Source: Edolisoma coerulescens (taxonomy: Eukaryota > Chordata > Aves > Passeriformes > Campephagidae). From it: a stretch of 64,000 nt of DNA. The notes under the pieces were generated by a model. It was not told where the DNA came from and did no database searches. It saw nothing but the letters and a program-made list of their open reading frames with translations. Both the position numbers and the translations under genes were made by a program. The DNA lies in contig VWZW01002639.1 in NCBI GenBank assembly GCA_013397115.1, positions 372,001 to 436,000 of the forward strand, in the 5' to 3' direction. This document shows positions 27,093-38,700 of this stretch, in pieces; the first letter of the stretch is position 1, and the number at the start of each line of letters is the position of its first letter.

Positions 27093-27115
27093 TAATTAAT
27101 TAATTAATTAATTAA
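27093..27115. repeat. (AATT)n tract next to a CR1
   Basis: About five taat/taatt units immediately before the 5' end of a plus-strand CR1 copy. Confidence 0.8.
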
Positions 27116-27393
27116 AGAGGGCAGCGATAGAACAAGGGGGAATGGCTTTAAATTGAGAGAGGGTGGGGTTAGATGGGATATTGGGAAGGAATTCCTTCCT
27201 GCAAGGGTCAGAGGGGCTGAGATGGAATTCCCAGAGCAGCTGTGGCTGCCCCTGGATCCCTGGCAGTGCCCAAGGCCAGGCTGGACGGGGCTTGGAGCAG
27301 CCTGGGACAGTGGAAGGTGTCCCTGCCCATGGCAGGGGTGGCACTGGGTGGGCTTTAAGGTCCCTTCTAACCCAGACCATTCTGAGATTCCAT
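27116..27393 (+). mobile_element. CR1 LINE 3' end
   Basis: Standard blocks from 'agatgggatattgggaagg' through 'cccatggcaggggtggcac' to 'cattctgagattccat'. Confidence 0.92.
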
Positions 27394-30274
27394 AATTAAG
27401 TAAATGTTAAAGTGGGGAAACACTCTTGGCTAAAAAATTAGCAATCTTTAGGTTATTCCCAACCAGAAAAAAAAAAAACAAAAACCAAAAAAAGAAATCT
27501 GCAAAGGACTAAACCCCAGATGGCGCCTCCATCTTGCCAGCCCTTTGAAACCATGAAGGCACCCAAATTTCTGTCTGAAAGTCTCTGTAAACCACTGCAG
27601 TTCTTTGGTTACCAGCAAACTGCTTTAGGGAAGGCCTTGCATGGAAAACCAGGAAAATCTGAGGGTGTTTTAGTGTCCATAGACCTCGAAAGCAAAGCTA
27701 TAAAAATCCAGTCTCTGTGATAGAGGACCAGGACAGAGATGTCACTGACAGCGCCTGCCTGGCTGGAAGGAGCCCATGGATACAGAGCATCCTGCCCACC
27801 TTGAATGGTGCTGAAAGCCTTGTCAGCCACTGGATATTGCAGTGATTAAAACCCAATGGCATAATTTGAGCTGGGCCCTTTAATTGTATGGAATACCCAG
27901 GTAGGCACCAGCAGAGCCCAGAGTGCCCGTGAATCAATAAAAGCTGGCAGGCTTATTTTACTTCAAGTTGTGAAGTGCCACAAAGCAGCTCTGCTGTAGC
28001 TGACGGGTTTAATTTAAAAAAAAGATAATCAATTTGTAGGGCTGGCATGATGGGGAGCAACGGCCATGATTTTATTTCACATGTGCCTTGGAGTGGCTTT
28101 ATGAAGATGTTTTATAAACAAGGTTTTAAAGTGCAAGGCGTGTTGTTATTTTATTTCCCCCAACAAGCAATAAGTGAGGGAGCCAGGGCTGTATTTATGG
28201 CAGGATGGGTTTATGGAGGAAATCTTGCAGTGGCTGGAGGAAGGAGCACACATCTCCTAATGCAGAGGGATGACTGGGAGCTCCTGCTTGGGAACGTGGT
28301 GCCAGAGCCGAATTAGACAAATTATTCAAGGCCCTGGGTAGCAATGTGTGTGCTGTACCCTGCCTGCTGGTGCAGGAGCTCTGCTGTCATTCCCCTACTC
28401 AGAAATGTGCTGCTGTTTCCATTACTCAGCTCTCTGTTTCCTGCTCCTCATACATACACACACATTTGTGAGTTTGCATGTATCTGTATTTCATATTTAT
28501 GTATGAAAGATCACTTACTTGCTACCTTTTTTTTTTTTTGAGTTTTATGATTTTATTGTGAATTTCCTTTTTGCTGAGTGCTCTCAGCTCCCCTGTGTGG
28601 GCCAGTGTTGGAGGGGGCCGTGCCCCACACCTTGCCCCAGGTGCCCAGAGCTGTGCATTCATTCCTTGGGGACAGAAATTCCTCCTGAGCAGAACAGTGG
28701 AAATGTAAATTTATAACCCCAGACTATTCCCTGCATTAAATCCATTGTTTAACGGAATAAACTTCATCTTTTGCCAAAAGTACAACAACAGAGCACAGCT
28801 CTCTCTTCTAACAGATAATTGTGATGCTTGGATATTGGGAGAGAGGTGTGTGCATGTTAAATAGAAGCAAAGGTTTATTTTACGAGCCAGACTTCAAGAG
28901 AAATTTTAAAAGCCTTGTGAAACTCAATGGCCTGGAAGAACTTTTCTGTTAAAGAGCATTTCTGAACTGCAGCAGTGTGGGTTTTCATGGATATTTTCTG
29001 TAGGAGCTCTTTATCCATCTATGTTAATTTTATTTTACATACTTTGACTAGAAAATGCGAACACACATACATATAAAAATATGTAAAAACAAATATATAA
29101 AAACATCTATAAATGTATATTATATATCTATATATATTTATAAATATAGTAATACTGACTTGTAAACTGAAAGCAGCACAGATGACATGAAATAAAAGTG
29201 TTTGAACCTCCAGACAGGCAGCTGGGATATTTGAAGGGCTGTGGGGAGGCTGCAGCTCTGTACCCTGGTACTTGTTAAAAAGTGGAATTTCCATGGCCTG
29301 ATGGAGCAGTTCCACCAGGAGAGCAGCTCAGAGCTGATGTGATGGACAGCCAAATGTTTCAGGAGCACAGGGCTCTTCCCTCAGACCGGGAAAACCTTGG
29401 AACAGCCAGGTTATATTCACTCTATGGCACTGCAGAGCCACGAGGTGCTACAAAAATCTCCAGCTGCAGACAGCACCTTCCCTAAAACAGCAGGAAAAGC
29501 ACCATCCCATCCTTTGGGATGACACCCTGAGCCCTTCCTAGGAGCCCACCTGAAACCCCCAATCTCTGGGGAAGGGGACGGTGACAGCAGCTTTAGGAGC
29601 AGCTCTGGAAAACCTGTCCAGGCATTGAAGTGAGAAGAAGGAAGAGCAGGTCAATCCTCCTCCTCCAAATCCAAGTGCCTGCCTGCCTTTTTACCATCCC
29701 AGCCTTCCAGTTTCTTACCTGGCTAAGGCTGGGGCTGGACTTAGCCCAGGCAGGGTAATTCCAGAGGGGTTAAGCCTTGGAACTTCCCTCCTCTGCTCTG
29801 CAGCAGCGTTTGTCTGCTACTTTTCTCTGCTGGAAGCAGGAATTCAAAAAAAAAGTACTTCCAGCTCAGCCAGTGGATGATTTTTATCAGCTCATTTTAG
29901 TCAATAAAGAAAGAAGTCAATCACTCCTGGAAAATAGCACTTTCCAGTGCTGTATAAACCTGGCCAGTACAATTGCGGAATAAATCAATAACTGCATTAA
30001 TCAATACGATGTAAACTGCTGATCTCTGTGGATAAATTGTACTGGTGTAAGAAGGCTTTCAAATAAATTCTAAACCCACTCAAACTGCACAGGCTTTAAA
30101 TCTGCTGAGGGCACTGGGACTCAGGCAAGATTTGTGCTGTTTCTCTTTAAAATCTCTGGGATAGCAGGGCTGCAGAATAATGTAATTAAATCGTGGTGGC
30201 AGTGCTCCCACAGACTACTGCGGTGAGAGCTCCAGAAAAGATCCCTTCGCTCAAATTTGCCAGGAAAAAGGGAT
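27394..30274. other. Intergenic, nothing recognised
   Basis: AT-rich, with a low-complexity block at 29.06 kb. About 28,010-28,150 is repeat-free and could be regulatory, but I have no positive signal. Confidence 0.55.
29061..29158. repeat. AT-rich low-complexity block
   Basis: About 100 bp of tata, aaata and acata runs. Confidence 0.75.
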
Positions 30275-30495
30275 TTCAGGGTGAATAGGGTGGGCAGGCC
30301 CTGGCACAGGGTGCCCAGAGCAGCTGAGGCTGCCCCTGGATCCCTGGCCGTGTCCAAGGCCAGGCTGGACAGGGCTTGGAGCAGCCTGGGACAGTGGAAG
30401 GTGTCCCTGCCCATGGCAGGGGTGGCACTGGATGGGCTTTAGGGTCCCTCCCAACCCAACCCATTCCATGATTTCCATGATTCCTGTGATTCTGA
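30275..30495 (+). mobile_element. CR1 LINE 3' end
   Basis: Runs from 'ggccctggcacagggtgccc' through 'cccatggcaggggtggcac' to a tail of three short repeats (attccatg, atttccatg, attcctgtg). Confidence 0.92.
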
Positions 30496-32508
30496 GAACA
30501 GCAAGGGGTGCACAGAGAAGGGAATGCTCCTCTGCCACCTGCTGATTCTACAGCCCCAAGAGCTGGGGAGGTTTGGCCTCTCCAGGCACCTCCATTTTTT
30601 ATAAAGCCCTGCATTCAAGCATCTCAATTTTTATTTTACTTCTCAACCCAATGCAAGGCTACCGGCAGAGCCTACAGATGGTTTATGAGGGAAAAATGGG
30701 ATTATGCCTTAGGAGATGGGACCCAGGGCAGCAGAGTGGTTGGGGCCGAGGGATGTGGCTGGCAATGTGGCTGGAAAACCTGCACAAGGAGACAAACAGG
30801 TACATAAATGAGGAAAATCTGTGTTGGGCATTTCACCGAAGGTGATCTGGGAAAAACAATTGTTAGGAGGTGATGACTCAAGGGCAATAACTCCAGGGAT
30901 CTTATTGAACACACCTTACAAAAAACTTCAGCTCTTCTGGTACCCTTTGGCATTTCAGGATAATTCCAGTTCGTTCCATAAAGATGACAAACATTTGTAG
31001 CTGGTTTTCAGAACTGAAATAAATTGGTGTCTATAAAACAGGCCAAGTAAAGAAACAATGCACAGCAGTATGATTAATATGACATTTTAATTGCTACCTC
31101 AGACAGTGTTTTCAAGTATTAAGTGCTAGGAACTGACAAAAGAAGTTCCTAATAAAAAAGTCTGAGTGATTGAAGCTATTTAGAGGCCCTCACTCTACCG
31201 TGCTGTCAAAATGTCCAAGTGACCTTTTCCTCATGGTAGATTTTTCCAAGGAAGATTTCATACAGGCTATTTTAATAGTGCTGATTCCCCACCCTCTCCC
31301 CCAGTTTTGGGATTAGATAATGGTTGGAGAGAGAGAAATGTCAAATCCTTACTCAGACTCTGGATTTGGCCGGGGGCATTCTGTGTGAAGTCTGTGGAAC
31401 CTTATTTAAATTTTCAGGTGGATATTGCTGAATGCATCATTTGCCATTGTTTTACATTTTCAGGTCGGAGCAATCCTGGAAGTGTTGTCCTTCCCATAAA
31501 TTCAGTCAGGAGTACAGGGAGCATATGGAAAATAGCTCAGCTCAGTGGAGGGAGGCTGGGCCACTCCTTGGCAGGAATAATGCACAGACAGCGGGGTCCT
31601 GCTCTACCTGTACCTGGGAGAGCTCATCATCCTTGTGGGAATAGCTCAGCAATCCCCTAGGACTGCCACCAGCCCTCAATCCATCCATCCCAAGGCCAGA
31701 ACATCCCTGGAAGTGTCCTATGGCAGGTTAGATGGGGATTGGAGCACCCTGGGACAGTGGGAGGTGTCTGTGCTCATGACAGGGAGTGGCACTGGATGGG
31801 CTTTAAGGTCCATCCCAACCCAAACCATTCCAGGATTCTGTGCTTCCATGGCATTGTGGCTACACCTGCAGAGGCACTTGAAACCTCATTTTTGGGAGCA
31901 CTGAGATGCAGGAACCCTTGGGCACGTCCAGGGCAATTTTGGGGGATGGTATCTTGGAAATACCAGTGCTGGAGGGGAATAAACACATTGGTTTATTCAA
32001 GTTCTGGCATCTTTTGAGCAAGGAAAGCAAAAAAAAAAAAGGTTTATTCAAGTATGACATCTTTAGTGCTCTCTGAGCAGACAGAAATCCATGGAGGGGG
32101 GCACAGAGGGAGCCAGGATCCCCTGACACCACCCACAACACCCCAGTGAGCCCCCGAACCTCCGTGAGCAGATTAATCCCCTCCTCCTCACGGGCCCTGC
32201 AAGTCACTGGGGGAAATTCTCTGCGACTGAGGCGCAGGCAGGTATTAATAAAATCTTTTTTGCACATTTACAACACATTTGCTCACGAGTGTGATTTAGA
32301 GCTCGGTGCCAAGGCGTCAGCAGGGCTGCGTTCCAACGACCCACAGAAAACAGGGAGTTTCTGCACTCCAGGATAATGTTGATTTAGAGGCTGGTACAAT
32401 AACACACATGGGCTCTTTTATTTCGTTTCTTGGCATTCCTATTCAAAAATTGCCCCATAAAGAAGGGAGAAGATGTTAAATAAAGTTTAAATGCTCATAA
32501 ATCACAAA
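30496..32508. other. Intergenic, one CR1, no gene
   Basis: Apart from the CR1 copy at 31,690 I see no gene or RNA feature. Confidence 0.6.
31690..31850 (+). mobile_element. CR1 LINE 3' fragment
   Basis: 'ggcactggatgggctttaag' followed by 'ccaacccaaaccattccagg'. The Watson-Crick core of the 'gcccatggc' block has changed to 'gctcatgac'. Confidence 0.85.
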
Positions 32509-32659
32509 GAAACATTGTGCTCGGAGGGAGCGGAAACATTTGGAGAGGCTCAAAATTGCTTTTTTCATGGAGAAATATTTTGTTGATGCGTTAAATTCAA
32601 AATGAAAATCCCTGACTGTGAGTCTCTTTCATGTTTTGGTACTTTGCTTAGGTTATCAA
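32509..32659 (+). repeat. Inverted repeat pair, arm 1 (151 bp)
   Basis: This arm matches the reverse complement of 34,159-34,309 over 151 bp with no gaps and six mismatches (about 96%), five of them transitions. The arms are separated by about 1.5 kb. The sequence is AT-rich and I do not recognise its family. Confidence 0.95.
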
Positions 32660-33954
32660 AAGAAAATAGGTATTATTTTCCCAGGTATCTGAAAACTTTG
32701 GCTGCTCTGTGATTTTCTCTAAAATCGGCTAAGTCTGGGCCCAAAATTCTCTTTACTGGACACCTTTAAATGGGGTTTTTAATTCAGGTTCTTGGCTGTC
32801 ACAAATCAGGAGCACTGCAGAGTTTTTCTGTTGTTTTCATTTCAACTTCTGGTTTTAGGGGATTTATGCTGTTCCTATTTCCAAAGTTTTTCCTGCAACT
32901 CTGAGTGACAAAACTCGTTTTTGACCCTTTCTCCTTTCTTTTTAATGAAAGCTGCCAGCCATGTGAACTCTTTCCATTTCAGCATCAGCTGCTTTAATAA
33001 CATTTTCACATGAAAAGAGCTGGACTTTCAGTGCTTTGGGCAGCTCAGACTCAATTTGTCCTGGTGAAACACCGAAAGAAAAGGAGTGGGGAGCTGAAGA
33101 GAGGAAAATGAACCTGCACAAGTCCTGCAGTGATTTAGGGAGGATGGGAGGAGCTGTATTTAAAGTTTTTCTCCGTAAGGCTGCTTAGTTCTGCTCCTGA
33201 GGCAGAAGAAGCTCCAGCTCCAAGGGAGCTCAGCAAGGGAACAGATTCACTGATATTCCTGGGATTGCTCAGCTGTCCCTTTTTTAAAAAGGGCTGATCC
33301 CATGGGAGGGACAAAATGGAGAAATGCTGAGGTTAAAGAGTCCGATTTGGATCTTCCAGAGTGAGAAAAGAACGTTGGTGCTGCACAGAAATGAGAAGAA
33401 ATCTGAAGAAGTGATTCATTGTTTACTCCCACCACAAAGAAAAATGTTTTTACTTCATTAAGGTATAATCAGGATTTTTAATAGTACATTCACTTCTTTC
33501 TAAACCGTTCTTCTCTTTTGAAAGCTCTGTTAAACCTCTTCCTAATAACTCCTGTGATTAGGAACTTTGTAGAAATCCCAGAGGACAGACTTCTAAAAGT
33601 GGCATTTTATTTCCAGAGCCTCCCTGTAATTAAGCATCTCTCAGCCCTTCTATTGAGCTGTAACTGCTCTGCAGAAAATCTCTTTTTGCTTGAATAAAAA
33701 GATGTTTTGGGTAAACTTAGCAAAGAATTCCATTTATGTTATGAAGTGCAAGAATTTTAGATTCAGTTTAATGAAGGGAAATAAAAAAAGTACCCATTTT
33801 TTAATGGACACAGAAGGTCTAGGAGTGAGAAGAGGTCCTGCTGGAGACCTGCTGGGAAGAGACGATGCAAAAAGCTCTTTCAAAACCAAATAGGAGTGAC
33901 CTCTGTGAAATATTTTACTGAATTCAGTGTGGGGGTTATTGAACATCACCAGCT

Positions 33955-34008
33955 GTAAGTGATCTTCAATGTCCCTTCCAGCCCAAACCATTCCATGATC
34001 CTGTGAGG
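33955..34008 (+). mobile_element. CR1 tail remnant
   Basis: 'atgtcccttccagcccaaac' followed by 'cattccatgatcctgtgag', next to the inverted-repeat arm at 34,159. Confidence 0.65.
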
Positions 34009-34099
34009 TGATATTTGCTTGGACATCAACATCTACCATGTGGCTTTGCAATGATTTTATGATTTTTGAGTTCATTTTCTGCCACACCAGCTCTGTGAG

Positions 34100-34147
34100 G
34101 AATCAGAGAATCAGAGAAAGGTTTGGCTTGAACGGGACCTTGAAGAG
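34100..34147 (-). mobile_element. CR1 tail remnant, opposite orientation
   Basis: 'aatcagagaatcagagaaag' then 'cttgaacgggaccttgaag' resembles the outermost part of a minus-strand CR1. It ends about 10 bp from the inverted-repeat arm. Confidence 0.5.
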
Positions 34148-34158
34148 GAAGGTCTTCC

Positions 34159-34309
34159 TTGATAAGCTAAGCAAAGTACCAAAACACGAAAGAGACTCGC
34201 AGTCAGGGATTTTCATTTTGAATTTAACGCATCAACAAAATATTTCTCCATGAAAAAAGCAATTTTGAGCCTCTCCAAATGTTTCCATTCCCTCTGAGCA
34301 CAATGTTTC
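34159..34309 (-). repeat. Inverted repeat pair, arm 2 (151 bp)
   Basis: This is the partner of 32,509-32,659. It lies about 1.3 kb downstream of the CNTN6 stop codon in the gene's direction. Similarity stops sharply on both sides of the 151 bp. Confidence 0.95.
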
Positions 34310-35204
34310 ATGGCTTCCTCTGTGAATCCCCATTCCCATGCCCACGGATAACCAACATGGTGAACATGTTCTTTGAAGGATTTTCGTGCACAAATGAGCT
34401 TCTTTTACTCATTCGTGTGCTGACACGTCCTCACCCCCATCCCAACAGTCCTCTTTTTAAAAATATTTGGGGTATTTGGTTATCTTGTAGTTCTAAGTGT
34501 TTACAAAGAAGACACAACACAGATCTGACAGTGGAGAAAAGAAAAATAAACTTCAGAGCAAAGGGAGAAGGAAGAAAAGATTTCCCAGTTATGACATCAG
34601 GCAAAAAGCACCTTTTATCAGCTGCAGTTCAAGCTGGCAGGAGCGTGGCTTCGAGTGTTGAGCAGCATCTCCTGACTTGAAAGCCAAACCCTGGCGTTTA
34701 ATTTGTCATCCTGGGGACTCAGGAGATTGAAGGGCTTAATTAGCTGCTTTTATTTATATTTCAAGATGATGAAAATCAATGCTCTTCTCTTTTACCTTCA
34801 CGCCCAACCCAAAGATGAATCTACACTTTCAAGCCACAGCAAAGAATAACAAAATCAGGAGAGACCAACTGATCCTGCTTAATGACAGATTTATTTCAAT
34901 CTCCCTTAAAATATTCAGCTTCTCTGGAAGTTTTGTTGATCAGAACAGTCTTTGCATGGAAAAGTCCTTTGAGAATATGTAAAATATCTGATGTTATAGA
35001 AGGTGCTGCTTTTTCAGCTCTGATTAGAGGCCTGCTGATGGCAGTGAAAGTTTTTCTATGGAATTCACTGGCTTTGGGTTGATCCACAGGACTCCTTTTA
35101 TTTAAATTCCTCTTTTCTGCAGAAAATAGCACAGGGCACTTCAAATAATGCATTTTATGACACCTCCTCTAATACAGACAAGTGCAAAAAGTAAACAAAT
35201 AGCT

Positions 35205-35210
35205 TTTATT
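35205..35210 (-). promoter_or_regulatory. CNTN6: Candidate CNTN6 polyadenylation signal
   Basis: On the minus strand this reads AATAAA, about 400 nt after the stop codon. It is followed within 10-45 nt by U/GU-rich sequence (ctatttgttta, then ttgcacttgtctg), the usual downstream element. It would give a 3' UTR of about 400-430 nt. Other AATAAA motifs occur at 35,602-35,607 (one base after the stop), 35,097-35,102, 34,890-34,895 and 34,749-34,754, so the true end is uncertain. Confidence 0.4.
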
Positions 35211-35608
35211 GAATGGAAAGTGGGGTTTTTTAACAGGTTACATTGAAGAACATGAGATCAATAATATCCACATCACAAGAGTTTTAAATCTCTTCTTCCC
35301 TCTGTGGCATCAGCTTAGCTCAGGTTGACATTCCATTAAACTGCTGTTCCAATAACAACTCCTTGGAAAAAATTTGACACCGCCCACATGTCAATCCCAA
35401 AATTAGGTTTGGCACGGCTCCATTTAACTAATGCATGTTGATTTATCCACTCATTTCCAAGCCTGCTTTTAAAAATTCATGGAATATTGATACCTAATAT
35501 TTTCTTAATGATAGACCACTTCTACCTCCCTCCCCCTCCCCAGTGTTGTTCTTTAGCAGGAATGTTGGTTATGGTGAGGAATTAAGATAAAATCTACACT
35601 TTTTATTT

Positions 35609-35742
35609 TTAAAAGTCCACGGCTGAGCATTGCTTGAACCAGCAAGGGAAAGGGTTTAGAAGAACAGAACTCAGCAGGAGGATCCCAGATGTCAATGCAT
35701 GATTTATCCTTTGGGATAATTTTATTGCTCCAGAGCTTAAAC
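35609..35742 (-). CDS. CNTN6: CNTN6 terminal coding exon, GPI-anchor signal and stop
   Basis: The acceptor is a pyrimidine-rich stretch ending tacttttacag, 703 bp after the FN3-4 exon. The first two bases complete a Ser, then the exon reads LSSGAIKLSQRINHALTSGI, then LLLSSVLLNPFPCWFKQCSA, then VDF and a TAA stop. The ISSLSSG junction agrees with remembered mammalian CNTN6. A small-residue cluster (SSG) is a plausible attachment site, followed by a spacer and a hydrophobic run centred on ILLLSSVLL, as GPI signals require. The end is odd: about 11 polar or mixed residues follow the hydrophobic run, longer than I recall for the mammalian tail. Confidence 0.85.
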
Positions 35743-38700
35743 CTGTAAAAGTATAAACAGACAGAAGTAGATCTGTGTCAAAAACTAGTTTTTCTTTGCA
35801 TTTTACCTTAACAGCAATCTTTGTTCTCTTTTCAAAATGAAACATTATCCACAAATGTTATTTCTATTTATTTGTTCATTAAGTTGTAGTGGCCATTCCG
35901 TGGAGCAGAGTTTTGGATCAGCTTCCCACCCTTCCTGCGAATATTCTCTTTAAGAGGGTTTTGATTGTTTTGTTGCAGAACTATTATAAATATATGTATT
36001 ATAATATATTTATAACATAAAAATGCCAGCTTTTCCATGAATAATAAGTTATTTATGAGAGCAGAGGCTGCAGCTTGGGCCACCCCACCCCAGCCATGGG
36101 TCAGGGCTGAGATCTCTGTCCCAGCAGCAGCTCCAGGGCAGATTTAGGGCCACGTTATGTGTGACGAATTTAATTTTCACAATAAATCTGAATCCTGTGT
36201 CCTTCCCTGAGCTCTGCAGGCCAGGGCAGTGGAGACCTGCACTGAAAACAAGGAGTGGAGCAAAATACTTTCTCCTCTAATGAACATGAGAGTATCAGGG
36301 ACAAATTTATGGGAGCCAGCACCCAAAAGCACCAGGAGGGAGGGCACCTATGGCAAGGGAAAGGCTGGGAATCTGTTGTGCTTAGAGGCACAGATTTCTT
36401 CTTATGCAACAGCATTCAGAGGGGAAAAAAAAATCTCTCACTTACTCGATATTTTTGGAATCCTAATTTCCTCACTGCTGCTGCCATCGCCACCATCACT
36501 GACGGTTCTTATCTCGATGAGATAATCTTCTTCAAACGGGACCAGGAGTTCAGCTGAAGTGTTGTTTGTCTCCAGGATATGGGCTTTGCTGTGCCTGTTC
36601 TGTCTGTACAGAATCTAAGCAGGAAGGAATTGGGAAGCAAGAGTTGTTTCATTAACTTCTAAGTTTTAATGGATTTTTTGGGGGGGGCTGAGAGATTCTT
36701 CTGTCGTGTCCCAAAGTTTTCCAAGCACTCTCAGCATCCTGCAGGGTTTTAAAAGCAATTTAAAACAGGGGAATAAATTCTGCAAGATTTTGGGGTGGGT
36801 ACCATAGCAGGTGGTTTCCTAGGACACGAGGATAATCAAAGAATCCTGAACTCCGCAACCAAACTTTTAAAAAAAAATGTATTTCCTTTAAGAGTAGATT
36901 TATGGGAGGGCTTTTTAGTTCTTTCACACAGATCTTTGTGTGAGTATCTTCCAATCTCTTTTTTAAAGGTACATTTATGAATTGCCAGAGAGTGAGAACG
37001 TTTAAATGTGGTTTATGACTGCCTTTAATGCTTAAAAGAGTGTTCTCTACTTCTTATATATTTGTGAAACTCCTTCCCTGGAGATGTGAAAGCAAGAAAC
37101 TTTAGGCAAGTAAGATTACAAGGGGACAAGAGAAATCCAGGATTTGGGACAGAAAATCCCTCTGTTGGGATAAAGAGGTCCTACTCTGAAGGATTATTTG
37201 CATAAACATCAGCCAACCATCCCAATAAATGCAGAAAAATCACAGTTTTCCAGGTAACGAACACCTGCCTTTCTTCAATCTGTTTGTACCTCTATTATAA
37301 TCGAAATATCTAATTACTGAGATAAAGAAATCACTTACTTTGTAGCCCAACACCTCTGATTCATTCTCCATTGTTTTCACATGCTCCCAGTTCAGGCAGA
37401 TTTTGGAATTTGTCAGCTTCCAGGCAATATTTGCTGGAGGTTGACTTGGTGCTTTAAAAAAAGAAAAGATGATGATAATAACGAGATACAACGAATATTA
37501 ATTTTCATGGAGTAGCTGAACAAGCTGCTGATATGGGAGTAGCAAATGTTTGGGTGATTCAAACCTAAAAGAGTAAAAAACCATTTTCCAGTCCATCATT
37601 GCTCTGGTATTAGTCAGAATAAAGATCTATTCATAGCACAGAACCTCTTACTGTGAGACTTCATTTGCAAAATTAGGCACAGCCTGACAGCGTCTGACAG
37701 TTCAAGTTATATTTGAGAGATTTTGTGGAAGGAAAATGTTGTTCCTCTCTGTATTTCCATGTCCTAGAGGATGTTCTGCTGTCTGGATCTCAGGAAAAGC
37801 TAAAACTGAGAGCAAACTACAGAAGCCAAGATTTCCATCAGCCAGGACAGGTTACAAAGAGCTGCACATGAAAGTTTCCATGTGATCCACCATGAAACAT
37901 TGTAGGATTTTAGAAATTCCCAGCACAATAGGCTGAGAGCAGCTTTTTCAAAGGCTTTTTATGCCTAAGTGCGAGGACTTTGAAAATTTGCCTACAAGTG
38001 ACTGGAATCGAATCCCGTGTGAACTTGTGAGGGTGGAACTGTGCCTTTGAACTGGAGCTCGGATTTAGGCCAACACATTCTCTCCTGTTCCATGGCACAT
38101 CCTCCCGGGCCCTGCTGGGCAGTGGCACAGGAAAGAAGGATTGGAAAAGAAGTGAAAAAGAGGAGAGATTTGGAGAAACACATTCCAGCCCGGACTTTAA
38201 AATCTTTAACTCTGGGATCCTTCTCTTTCCCCTTATATGTTGGTGATGAATGGATGTCCCTTGGAAGGAAGAGTTGATTTGGTGACAATTCCTTTCATTT
38301 CCCACAGAAATAAAATAAATTGATGGGCCCTGCTCTTTCATATCCATCTGCCTCATGACTTTGGAGAAGTTTAATCCATCCCTCTAGTGGGGAATGAGGT
38401 GCTGGAGGAGCTCTCAGGTGAATACCCAGGGACGCCCTTCCATCAGCTACACTGTCAGTGTTGGAAGAGATTCATTTCATTATGAAGACATTTATCTACT
38501 CTCACATACATCAAACTGCAAATTTATTTAAATATGGCTTGAAAGCTCTTTGTTGCTTTCAGGAAATATTTTATATAAGGAATTGGATAATAAAATAGTC
38601 ACAAGAGGCAAAGAATGTCAAATACTTCATTGGCTGTGCGCTCTGAAGAGGTTTGAAATCACTCAAAAATGGGTGAATTACTGCCTTGTCCAAAGCTTTT

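Larger units (their letters stand above)
32660..34158. other. Spacer between the inverted repeat arms
   Basis: About 1.5 kb of AT-rich sequence with two small CR1 remnants near its right end. No transposase or other coding sequence is visible, so nothing suggests the arms are the ends of an autonomous element. Confidence 0.6.

Noticed and set aside
32509..34309. Inverted repeat as terminal repeats of a DNA transposon
   Set aside because: No transposase remnant between the arms and I did not see target-site duplications at the outer edges; kept as an unexplained inverted repeat.
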